From positions 23,495 to 87,494 of the forward strand of contig CAVPEB010000016.1 in assembly GCA_963702765.1 (NCBI GenBank): 64,000 nt of DNA. The letters run 5' to 3'. The notes below the pieces were generated by a model, which searched no databases, had not been told where the DNA came from, and worked only from the letters and a program-made list of their open reading frames with translations. Both the position numbers and the translations under genes were made by a program. This stretch comes from DATMNR01 sp963702765. GTDB taxonomy: Bacteria; Chloroflexota; Ktedonobacteria; Ktedonobacterales; Ktedonobacteraceae. Shown here piece by piece: positions 38,539-46,895 of the stretch; position 1 is the stretch's first letter; every line of letters starts with the position of its first letter.

Positions 38539-39726
38539 TTATGGAGCAGAAGAAACAGAGCTCATTTCTGCTTCCTCAGAAAAGTCTGTAACTCCATTAT
38601 ATAGCTTCTGATAGAGGGAAAGCGTTTTGTGTGCTGACTTGGACCAGGTATACTTTTGTACCTGAACATAACCTTTCTGACGTAGGTTTTCCCGCAAATG
38701 TTCATCCCCAAGTAGACGAGAGATTGCATTCGCCAGTGCCAGTGTATCATGTGGGTTGATGTGAATTGCCGCGTCACCCGTAACCTCTGGCAAAGAGGAT
38801 GTATTTGAAGTGATGACCGGAGCGCCACAGGCCATAGCTTCTAAGGGCGGGATGCCAAATCCTTCAAAAAACGAAGGAAAGGCGAATACATCGGCAAGAC
38901 TGTATAATAAAATCAGTTCAAGATCACTCACACGACCCAGAAAACGAACCTTGTCTTCCAGTTTGAGTTCTTTCACCGTATTCAATGTCTCTTCGTATAG
39001 CCATCCTTCGCCTCCTGCAATTGCGAGTATCGCCGAATTCTCTTTGCTCTGCTGCACCTCGTAGAAGGCTTTGATAAGACCAAGGTGGTTTTTACGTGGT
39101 TCTAGAGTGCCAACACTCAGAACGAAAGGATGTTTTAGCCCAAATTTGTGCCGCGTTGCCTCCAGAAGGATAGGATCTGTGATGCGTTTGAAATAGGGCG
39201 CGATTCCGCAGGGAATGACTGTAATCTTCTCTGCTGGAGTCTGATAGTGTTCAATGAGCGCTTGCTTCGTTGTGTGTGAAATCGCGGCAACAACATCGGC
39301 TTTCGCTACGGACTCTGGTACCACTTTGTTTAGATATGCAGCTAATGAAGGAATTGCGGTCTCTGGATGTTGCAAGAAAGCCAGGTCATGTACTGTAACA
39401 ACCTTGCGAGCCTTGCCAAGGAGTGGAGGAATGACAAAGTCCAGGCCATGATAGATATCTGCTGGTCCAGTGAAGAAATTTGCATAGAGCGGAACCCTCC
39501 AGCGATACCACAGAATGTTAAGGTAGCGATCAGGGATAAATATACTGCGGCCTCGAACATTGCTGGCTGTAGGAAATGTATGTTCCTTTGTGGGTCGTCC
39601 GCTTGTTATCAGCGTGTATTCATTTTTTTTATCTTCTGCAAGCATGGCATTCACCAGATTTCGTGCATATACACCGATGCCTGCTGGCTGTCTGATGCCT
39701 GCTGTATAGTCTAGAGCAATTCGCAT
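38539..39726 (-). CDS. GT4 family glycosyltransferase
   Basis: A 395-residue retaining glycosyltransferase of GT-B fold. The N-terminal acceptor domain begins MRIALDYTAGIRQPAGIGVY with the Gly-rich loop. The C-terminal donor domain has SVGTLEPRKNHLGLIKAF and FFEGFGIPPLEAMACGAPVI, containing the E-x7-E motif. It would transfer a sugar such as mannose from a nucleotide sugar to a glycan or lipid. It has no membrane segment. No other glycan gene is next to it, so the product is unknown. Confidence 0.92.
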   Translation of the reverse strand: MRIALDYTAGIRQPAGIGVYARNLVNAMLAEDKKNEYTLITSGRPTKEHTFPTASNVRGRSIFIPDRYLNILWYRWRVPLYANFFTGPADIYHGLDFVIPPLLGKARKVVTVHDLAFLQHPETAIPSLAAYLNKVVPESVAKADVVAAISHTTKQALIEHYQTPAEKITVIPCGIAPYFKRITDPILLEATRHKFGLKHPFVLSVGTLEPRKNHLGLIKAFYEVQQSKENSAILAIAGGEGWLYEETLNTVKELKLEDKVRFLGRVSDLELILLYSLADVFAFPSFFEGFGIPPLEAMACGAPVITSNTSSLPEVTGDAAIHINPHDTLALANAISRLLGDEHLRENLRQKGYVQVQKYTWSKSAHKTLSLYQKLYNGVTDFSEEAEMSSVSSAP

Positions 39727-40128
39727 GAAAAGAAAATGTCCTTATACCTCTTTTTAATCTCAAGAGTGAACCATCCTGATTCAGAGTGTCCACATAAGTA
39801 TAGCAGGATTGGAAACGGCGTCAACTGAATGCCGTCGATTGCCAGGGCTTTCCAATGCTCGCCACAAAGGGGATTGCGAAGGCCAGCTAGCCCCGTGCCG
39901 GAGCGCGAGGTGTCCTCGCACCTTCCTCTTCACCCAGCCGCCGCAGGCGGCAAAAGGGAGAAATGGAAAGTTCTGCGTCGATTGCACAAGATAATACAGA
40001 CATTAGCTCAGGAATAGACGAAAGTACCGTTTCTTTGACTGCTTTTCGGTCAGAAACTCACAATATGCTACACTATGACACGTTGAAGAACAAAAAAGTG
40101 AAAAGCGAAAAGCGGAAAGGGTTATTAC
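39727..40128. other. divergent intergenic region with dispersed repeat
   Basis: 402 bp. The repeat at 39842-39962 fills the middle. The CAP-gene start is preceded by AAAGGG. Nothing else is supported. Confidence 0.4.
39842..39962. repeat. GC-rich dispersed repeat, copy 2
   Basis: Shares CCAGGGCTTTCCAATGCTCG and several later blocks with 22243-22386. It ends in a perfect hairpin GCCGCC-GCA-GGCGGC (39937-39951), which is also found in variant form at 14814-14830. Confidence 0.75.
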
Positions 40129-40905
40129 TTGAGAGAGAAAAAGTATTGGCTACTGCTAAGTCTCTCACTGGTTGTTTTACTGGCAGCATGCGGATCTACG
40201 AAGGTCAACACATCATCGTTATCGTCTAAAAACGTCACAAGCAATTCGCTGAGCAATAGCCGTGTGCAACAATCCCCTACTCCTTTTCCAACTTCGATCT
40301 TCCAGCTCTCCATTCCCAGTCAGAGATCAACGCCTGTTCCGACTCAGGTTCCTCGCCCTCGCGTTACCTCTTCCAGTACAAGTACCCCACAACCAGTCTC
40401 GAACTGTGTCATATATAGTAATGCTACGACCCAGGTTCCCGGGCAGAATGGTGGACTGGCAGCTCCTTATGGACCCTCGCCTATCTCATCTGAGGCACAA
40501 CAGCTTACCCAACAACTCTTCCAATTGATCAACCAGGAACGCGCTGCCTGTGGACTTGCGCCTTTCGCCTGGAACAATACTCTGGCGTCCGGCGCACTTC
40601 TTCATAGCTGGAACATGGATCATTGCGGATTTAGTCACTATTGTCCTGATGGGAGCACGCCTTACCAGCGTATCGCCAATGAAGGTTTTGCGGGTCTAAG
40701 CGACTGCGGAGAAAGTATCGGCCTTGCAGGACCCTATCCAACTCCCTGGGCTGGTGTGTACTCTGTGCAGGTGAGCATGGCAAACGAGCCGCTGGGGGGC
40801 TGGCACCGCATTCACCTTTTTAGCACAACCTTGCACCGTATCGGCATCGGCATCTATGTCAATTCAGGTGGATGGATCTATTTCACCGAGGATATGGCAA
40901 GCTAA
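40129..40905 (+). CDS. CAP-domain (SCP/PR1-like) lipoprotein
   Basis: A 258-residue secreted protein. The start is TTG 40129, with AAAGGG 6 nt upstream; no better start exists. The N-terminus is a lipoprotein signal with lipobox LLAAC (Cys21). A Ser/Thr/Pro-rich linker runs to about 110. The CAP domain follows: LFQLINQERAACGLAPFAWN, HSWNMDHCGFSHYCPDG, GESIG, and a final GIGIYVNSGGWIYFTEDM. Four or more Cys may form disulfides. Bacterial CAP proteins are exported and poorly understood. It stands alone. Confidence 0.88.
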   Translation: MREKKYWLLLSLSLVVLLAACGSTKVNTSSLSSKNVTSNSLSNSRVQQSPTPFPTSIFQLSIPSQRSTPVPTQVPRPRVTSSSTSTPQPVSNCVIYSNATTQVPGQNGGLAAPYGPSPISSEAQQLTQQLFQLINQERAACGLAPFAWNNTLASGALLHSWNMDHCGFSHYCPDGSTPYQRIANEGFAGLSDCGESIGLAGPYPTPWAGVYSVQVSMANEPLGGWHRIHLFSTTLHRIGIGIYVNSGGWIYFTEDMAS

Positions 40906-41170
40906 GCATCAAGAAAGCAGCTACCTATCTCTACCATGGTGACCTCTCCGAAAATATCCTACAAGTACAGGAATGGTTGTATGAGTTACGAACATAGTAA
41001 CCCAAGGTGTTACCCTACATCGTAGCCGTCGTGAAAAATTGGTACTTCACTGGAAGTGTCATCATGGCTCGCTTGCTGGGCTACGATGTAAGGACTTAGG
41101 AAAGATCACGATGATGGTGACTCATACACTCAGGTATTAGAGATTGTCTATTTGAGAGAATAGACTTTCA

Positions 41171-42346
41171 CTAAGGTTGTTTTTGCAACGTATGCGTTTG
41201 TAAGTTCAGCGTGAAGGAATCTACGAGTTGAGCCGGCGCATTCCAGGAATCTTGCGGACGTGGAACTGAGTAATACTGGCCCTTGAGTGTTTGCCCATCA
41301 ACTTCCATAAGCATATATCCATGGTAGTTGTCGCAGTAACTTTCCAGTGTCAAATCTTCTCCTGGAATTTGGTATGGAGTCTGGATAGCCGCGCCATTCA
41401 CTTTTTGCATATAATGCAAATTCCAATAGCCACCCGCTCCAGCCACAATATATGGAACTTCGCGCCCATTGAGTGAATGGGTGAAACGTTGATAGTTGTG
41501 AACATGCCCGGCGAAAACGGCATCTGGCGTGCGTCCGCTGGCCTGAATGGCTTGATCGAGAATATTTCGCATATACAAACTGCCACTGTGGTAGATATCC
41601 AACGAGTAAATCGGATGATGCATTGAAACGATCAGTGCTTTGTCTTGTGGAGCGCTGCTTAGTTCAGATTGTAACCATGCGATCTGGTTGTTATCCATCC
41701 AACCACCCTCTGGGACATTTGAATACAAACCAATGAATGTGATAAAGGGCGTTTCGAGCGTCCAATAGACATTGGGCTGAGTCATCGCATCGCGCCCGCT
41801 ATCTCCTGCTTCACTCGAAAGGTGCGGATCTGTTGCGCAGAAATTTTCAACGAAAGCAGTAAGCGAAGGGACTGACGGATTTGATGGGTCAATGTCACCA
41901 TCATGATTACCTGGAAATGCGAAAATAGGAGCATCGTAATGCATGTACGGTTCGTAGAATTGCGAGTAATAGTCGCCTGCTTGGCCATAGTAATAGACAA
42001 CATCTCCCAGGCAGTAAAAAAAGACTGGCCGGGCGCTTAAATCAGGAACCGACAGGTCTTGTATCATATGCATTGCAACGATTTCTTGAGATTGTGGGGC
42101 TTTGACGCCACCGACATCTCCAACGATGTGAAATACGAGGCGTCCGGCTGTTTGAATATTTTGCATGGTTGCAGCAGGAAGTACCTGGTCAAGCGAAAGA
42201 TGATATGGAGATGATCCAGTTGGTGTGGGTAATGGCTGTGGTGGCTGTTTTGTTGTGCCGGTAAATTGGTGATGGAGAATCGGTTGTCCTGTAGTAGGAA
42301 CTACTTTGCCAAAACTCCGTTGAGAGCCTTTAGGTGCAGTTTGCAT
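41171..42346 (-). CDS. calcineurin-like metallophosphoesterase
   Basis: A 391-residue metallophosphoesterase. The start is ATG 42346, with AAGGAGAC upstream; the longer frame has no SD. The metal motifs are in order: IVGDVGG, YCLGDVVYYYG, FPGNHDGD, VSMHHPIYS and FAGHVHNYQR. There is no signal peptide, so it is probably cytoplasmic. The C-terminal segment (GYMLMEVDGQTLKGQYYS) is a beta sandwich common in the purple acid phosphatase-like group. Substrate unknown. Confidence 0.9.
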   Translation of the reverse strand: MQTAPKGSQRSFGKVVPTTGQPILHHQFTGTTKQPPQPLPTPTGSSPYHLSLDQVLPAATMQNIQTAGRLVFHIVGDVGGVKAPQSQEIVAMHMIQDLSVPDLSARPVFFYCLGDVVYYYGQAGDYYSQFYEPYMHYDAPIFAFPGNHDGDIDPSNPSVPSLTAFVENFCATDPHLSSEAGDSGRDAMTQPNVYWTLETPFITFIGLYSNVPEGGWMDNNQIAWLQSELSSAPQDKALIVSMHHPIYSLDIYHSGSLYMRNILDQAIQASGRTPDAVFAGHVHNYQRFTHSLNGREVPYIVAGAGGYWNLHYMQKVNGAAIQTPYQIPGEDLTLESYCDNYHGYMLMEVDGQTLKGQYYSVPRPQDSWNAPAQLVDSFTLNLQTHTLQKQP

Positions 42347-42428
42347 AATCGTCTCCTTATTATTTATTGAAGCGCATGAATAATAATAGTAGTATATCAT
42401 GGCTATGAAGATGGGTTTGCAAAAGTTT

Positions 42429-42620
42429 CTAATCAACCTGTGGCCCAAAAGATTCGGGCAAGTCTAGCGCCTGGACCGGAGTCAAATTGCTTCCTTTGGC
42501 CTGGGTCTGTTTGAACGCCCGCTCGCCTAATTGGCGACGTACCATAGCTACCGCGCGATCATTGAAAATCGAATATAAGCAATCGGATTGCTGATACAAG
42601 CCTCTCAAGAATTTACGCAA
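42429..42620 (-). pseudogene. relic of a STAND/LuxR regulator C-terminus
   Basis: A short frame of 63 codons. Residues VAMVRRQLGERAFKQTQAKG and SNLTPVQALDL match the tail seen in the intact regulators here (TRTQLGAQAFDAAWAEGRTM, TLEQVLV). Nothing of the ATPase or TPR part remains. It lies upstream of the metallophosphoesterase, inside its 5' region. It is probably the leftover of a deleted paralogue. Confidence 0.6.
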
Positions 42621-42929
42621 ATAGTTATATTCGACCTCTCATGAAGATGATGCCCCTTTCTTTTGGCTTGAAATCAGACCTGTTCAACTGATGCAATCAA
42701 TTTGCATAATCGAGGTCTTCAAAATAGAGCCCATCTTCTAGAGCTTCGTCCTGGAGAAAGCAGTAATGGCTTTATACAGTACTCGATCGAATACAACAGA
42801 TGAAACTTCGTGTTGCAGGTTACAAACTCAGAGGTTTTTATTGTGAAAGTATATTGGACAGTGAAAACTCATTCATTGGAATTGTATAATAACAAATGAC
42901 AAGATCGACAACTCGAAAGGAGAAACAGT
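42621..42929. other. intergenic region before the PPK2 pair
   Basis: 309 bp; a TATAAT at 42885-42890, 40 nt before the first PPK2 start, is a likely -10. The -35 is weak (TGAAAA, 42862-42867). Confidence 0.4.
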
Positions 42930-43814
42930 ATGCAGCTTGCATGGAAGGTTGATAAAGGTAGCAAAGTCAAATTGAGGAATTACGATCCAGATTTTATTGA
43001 TCCTTATACCGATCGTGCATTGGCATCAGCAGAGTTAGAAAAGCTCAGCGAAGAACTTGGCGAGTTACAACAGTTGCTAGCGGCGGCTCAGCATCACTCC
43101 TTGCTCATAGTTCTGCAAGGCATGGATACAAGCGGCAAAGATGGCACAATTCGCAATGTTATGGCGCAAGTCAATCCGCTAGGATGTGAGGTGCGTTCGT
43201 TTAAGGGGCCTACATCCAGGGAACTGGTGCATGATTTTCTCTGGCGTGTGCATCGGGTTGTCCCAGGCAGAGGCATGATTAGTATTTTCAATCGCTCACA
43301 CTATGAAGATGTGCTAGTGGTGCGTGTACACGATCTTGTGCCAGAAAAGGTGTGGCAACGGAGATATTCAGCCATAAACAATTTTGAAGAACTGCTCGCT
43401 CACAATGACATGATTATTCTGAAATTCTATTTGCATATTAGCTACGAGGAGCAGGAAAAGCGCTTGCTAGCTCGTCAGGAAGATAGAACCAAAGCCTGGA
43501 AACTTTCGTCAGCCGACTGGGCGGAGCGCAAGTACTGGAACGATTATCAACAAGCCTATGAGGATGCTCTTTCCAGGTGCAGCACGCCTAATGCGCCCTG
43601 GTATATCGTGCCAGCTAATCGTAAATGGTATCGCAATTTGCTCGTAGCACGCACGCTCGTTTCAACCCTGCGTCCTTATAAAAAGGAATGGCAGGCCTAT
43701 GCAGTCAAGCGAGGAGAACAGGAACACGTGCGTATAGAGAAATTGCAGCAGGCGGGAGACAATCCTGTAGAAGCTCGGTTGTTATTAAGTAACGAAGGTT
43801 CTCTGAGCGTGTGA
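42930..43814 (+). CDS. PPK2-family polyphosphate:nucleotide phosphotransferase
   Basis: A 294-residue PPK2-type kinase, which moves phosphate between polyphosphate and a nucleotide. Walker A is LQGMDTSGKDGTIRNV with the conserved Asp after GK. The lid region SFKGPTSRELVHDFLWRVHR and the Walker B-like IFNRSHYEDVLVVRVH are intact. The start ATG 42930 follows AAAGGAGAAAC. A second, similar gene begins 21 bp after its stop, so the two are one operon and a tandem duplication. Direction (AMP, ADP or GDP use) is not readable. Confidence 0.92.
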   Translation: MQLAWKVDKGSKVKLRNYDPDFIDPYTDRALASAELEKLSEELGELQQLLAAAQHHSLLIVLQGMDTSGKDGTIRNVMAQVNPLGCEVRSFKGPTSRELVHDFLWRVHRVVPGRGMISIFNRSHYEDVLVVRVHDLVPEKVWQRRYSAINNFEELLAHNDMIILKFYLHISYEEQEKRLLARQEDRTKAWKLSSADWAERKYWNDYQQAYEDALSRCSTPNAPWYIVPANRKWYRNLLVARTLVSTLRPYKKEWQAYAVKRGEQEHVRIEKLQQAGDNPVEARLLLSNEGSLSV

Positions 43815-43835
43815 TTTCGAGAAAGGAGTAGAAAG

Positions 43836-44705
43836 ATGCAGGCGGCATGGAAAGTTGAATCAGGTAGCAACGTCAAGTTGCAAGACTATGATCCCAACTT
43901 CGTTGATGAGCATACGGACCCTGCTCTGGCAAAAGCAGAATTGGAACAACTTGGCAAAGAACTTGGCGAGCTACAAGAGTTGTTGGCAGCAGCTCACCAT
44001 CATAGCCTGCTAGTTGTGTTGCAAGGCATGGATACCAGCGGCAAAGCTGATACGATTCACCAGGTTCTCTCCCGCATCAATCCTCAGGGATGCGAAGTGC
44101 GCTCTTTTAAAGTCCCTACATCACGAGAACTGGACCATGACTTCCTCTGGCGTGTGCATCGGGTCACTCCTGGTAGAGGTGTCTTTGGCATTTTCAATCG
44201 CTCGCATTATGAGGAAGTGCTGGTGGTGCGTGTGCATAACATGGTGCCACAAGAAGCCTGGAGTCGCCGCTATGCAGCCATCAACGACTTTGAGCGCTTG
44301 CTGGCTCAGAATGACATGATTATTCTGAAACTCTACTTGCATATGAGCAAAGACGAACAGGAGAGGCGCCTGCTAGCCCAACAGAAGAACCAGACGGATG
44401 CCTGGAAGGTCACAACTGCTGATTGGGCTGAACGTAAATACTGGGACGATTATCAAGAGGCCTACGAGGAGGCTCTTTCCAGGTGTAGCACTGATGAAGC
44501 GCCCTGGTATATCGTGCCTGCTAACCTGAAGTGGTATCGCAATCTACTTGTGGCACGCACGCTCGTCTATACCTTGCGTCAGTATAAGGATGAATGGGAA
44601 GCGCAATTAGTGGAACGTGGAGAACGAGAGCTTGCGATTCTAGCACAGCAAGGACATCTAGCTCAGACTGGAAGCCGCGAGAATAAACGTTCAAAGAAAG
44701 CTTAG
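43836..44705 (+). CDS. PPK2-family kinase, divergent tandem copy
   Basis: A 289-residue paralogue of the preceding gene with the same layout, SD AAAGGAG before ATG 43836. In its P-loop the Asp after GK is Ala (GMDTSGKADTIHQVL), and the lid reads FKVPTSRELDHDFLWR instead of FKGPTSRELVHDFLWR. IFNRSHYEEVLVVRVH is intact. The Asp is highly conserved in PPK2, so this copy may have changed activity or be a partner subunit. A heteromer with the first copy is possible but unproven. Confidence 0.9.
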   Translation: MQAAWKVESGSNVKLQDYDPNFVDEHTDPALAKAELEQLGKELGELQELLAAAHHHSLLVVLQGMDTSGKADTIHQVLSRINPQGCEVRSFKVPTSRELDHDFLWRVHRVTPGRGVFGIFNRSHYEEVLVVRVHNMVPQEAWSRRYAAINDFERLLAQNDMIILKLYLHMSKDEQERRLLAQQKNQTDAWKVTTADWAERKYWDDYQEAYEEALSRCSTDEAPWYIVPANLKWYRNLLVARTLVYTLRQYKDEWEAQLVERGERELAILAQQGHLAQTGSRENKRSKKA

Positions 44706-44837
44706 AAAGCTCACAATGCCACAAAGCTAGCACATTCTGTTTCTATGAACTAGCCCTAATTAATGAATTTGCGTTATCTTAAAAGAGGTCATCTCTCTTT
44801 TGATTTTAAACAGTCGGAGAGGGTTCGCCATGGCCCT

Positions 44838-45791
44838 CTATACATTCCTCCAAGGAGAGACGTCGTAACGATTGGCTTCAACCATCGGGTGGTTCATAAA
44901 AAATTGGTATATCGCTTCACTTGCATTCGGGCCCTGAGGATCGGTGTGGGAACCATTAGTGCTCCCACCCGACCAGGCATGTCCCAACCCGTGGATTTTC
45001 CAGTACGTCTGGACTTCTTTTCCCCTGGAATCTTTCCATGAATACACGGTATAGGCATACCCTTCCGGAACCTGTCCAGAAGTCGTAGTGGTTGGATTTT
45101 TAAAGTCAGCAAGATATAAACCGTGAGATGCCAGGTGATTTGTATGCATCCATTGCTGCACAACCTGGTCACCGCTGATAGGCGGAACGACTTTGTCACG
45201 TGTGCCCTGAAAAACAATCATAGGCACCACTCGTTTGTAAATTCCCATAGCCTCATATGCTCTCTGCCCTTGTAGGGCTGGGTCTGGTCCTCCATGTCGC
45301 ATCACCTTGAAAGCACCAATGATGTTCGTTATCGCTTGATACTCTATCCCTGAGTGCACGCCAATAGCCGCAAAGATGTCGGGGTAGGTCGCTCCCAGGA
45401 TGATAGCCATTGCTGCTCCGGCAGAGGCACCGACGACGTAAATCTGGTTGCTATCAATTGTCCATTGCGATGTATCCTGCCTGATTGTCTGGACAATGTG
45501 GGCAATCATCGCCGGTTCTCCCCGATTACGAAGTTGATGTGCAGACCTAAACCAATTCCAACAGAGTGTTTGGTTAGCTTTGCGGGTCTGCTGCGGATAC
45601 ACAACAATGAATCCATGTTGCTCTGCAAGTTGATTCATACGTGTCCCGGTTGCGAAATCCTCCGCCGTCTGCGTACATCCATGTAACATGACAATCAGAG
45701 GAACTTCAGTTCCCCTTCGGTAGATTGTCGGTGTATACACAAAATACGGATGACTGCTACTTGAGTCTTGATATGTATATTGTTGCCACAT
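44838..45791 (-). CDS. PHB depolymerase / LpqC-type esterase
   Basis: A 317-residue alpha/beta hydrolase of the poly(3-hydroxybutyrate) depolymerase family. The oxyanion region is PLIVMLHGCTQTAEDF, the nucleophile elbow VVGASAGAAMA (Ser), the Asp probably in QGTRDKVVPP, and the His in HGLGHAWSGG. No signal peptide is seen at ATG 45791, so a cytoplasmic enzyme is implied, unlike the secreted depolymerases. The SD is weak. It faces the tandem PPK2 genes. The substrate may be an intracellular polyester or other ester. Confidence 0.88.
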   Translation of the reverse strand: MWQQYTYQDSSSSHPYFVYTPTIYRRGTEVPLIVMLHGCTQTAEDFATGTRMNQLAEQHGFIVVYPQQTRKANQTLCWNWFRSAHQLRNRGEPAMIAHIVQTIRQDTSQWTIDSNQIYVVGASAGAAMAIILGATYPDIFAAIGVHSGIEYQAITNIIGAFKVMRHGGPDPALQGQRAYEAMGIYKRVVPMIVFQGTRDKVVPPISGDQVVQQWMHTNHLASHGLYLADFKNPTTTTSGQVPEGYAYTVYSWKDSRGKEVQTYWKIHGLGHAWSGGSTNGSHTDPQGPNASEAIYQFFMNHPMVEANRYDVSPWRNV

Positions 45792-46895
45792 AATCCACGG
45801 AACTCATAGGAAGTTTGGGACTTTCATTTTATTCGACTTGACTAACATAAATCGAAAGTTACATGTAAATTGCATTTATATTACTATTACATTTAGTGTC
45901 TTTATGTCAAGCTTTGGGTTTCTGAAAAATTTCGTCTTCTCTATGGTTGAAAATAAGGCTCATCTCTAATTGTCTCTATGCACTCATCCACTGTCAGTTC
46001 TGTGTACATTTGTATCCATTGGCCTGTATAACACTTATACGAGAGGTGAAAACGTTGGTTTCCGGCATATTGCATGCGCGCAAATTTCACCTCAAAGCTC
46101 GACTCAACTTAGTTCACTGAACCCTAAGATCTTCTATTCCCTGAACATCCTATGCAGTGTGGTCGTGCTTTCTTCTTCCTAATTTCAATCTCGACATCTT
46201 GCAGTTTTGGTGAGTATCCATCACTTCCCCCAAAATTAAGATACGATTGCCCTGGATAGAGAGCGTCATCTCTTGAAAATGAGTTCAGATTATGGTAGTA
46301 TTTCAGCAGGAAAAGTGGTATGCTTTTCTTATTCTCCTGAGGAATATCCTTTGTAGCCCACATTTTTGAGCGCGAAACCAGCATGTCGTGACATCGACGT
46401 TATGAGAGTAATTCATGCTGAACAAGTATAAGCGTGAGCGGATACGACGAGCTTACTGAAGAAAAGTATCTACCGGATCGCTAAGAAGAGGAAAGCTGTC
46501 ATCAGGCCAGCGCAAAGGCTTTCCTCGATCCGATCCACTATCTGTCCTTGTTTGAACGCCATTAGATCTAGTGCTCTGAGATTCATTCCTGCCGATCTAT
46601 TCGCTATGAACAATTATTGAGCCAGGAGGTGGATGCCATAGAACCCCTCAATCAACGCTCAATACGGACTAACACGGTCATCAAGCGATGCTCGAGGCGT
46701 ATCTGCTAACTCTCAAACTTCCCATGTTTTCGACGAGCGTTTGTTGTTCTTTCACGCGTTCTTGGTCTAACACAAGACCGAGAAGAAAGGATAAGAGATG
46801 GTGTCAACATAGAACCTTGATCATCGGAGAGTATTAATGCAATATACACCAAAGTCGTGGGGCATATTATTTTACACATAGGAGGTAATCAATAC
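45792..46895. other. long intergenic region, no gene found
   Basis: 1104 bp. Small frames at 45970 and 46124 have no SD or recognisable product. A 9-bp hairpin GAGGAAAGC...GCTTTCCTC lies at about 46488-46526 with a 20-nt loop. Old, decayed sequence or an unseen RNA are both possible; I cannot support either. Confidence 0.4.

Noticed and set aside
45970..46384. Two small frames in the 1.1-kb gap
   Set aside because: No ribosome binding site, no family resemblance and composition like non-coding sequence.
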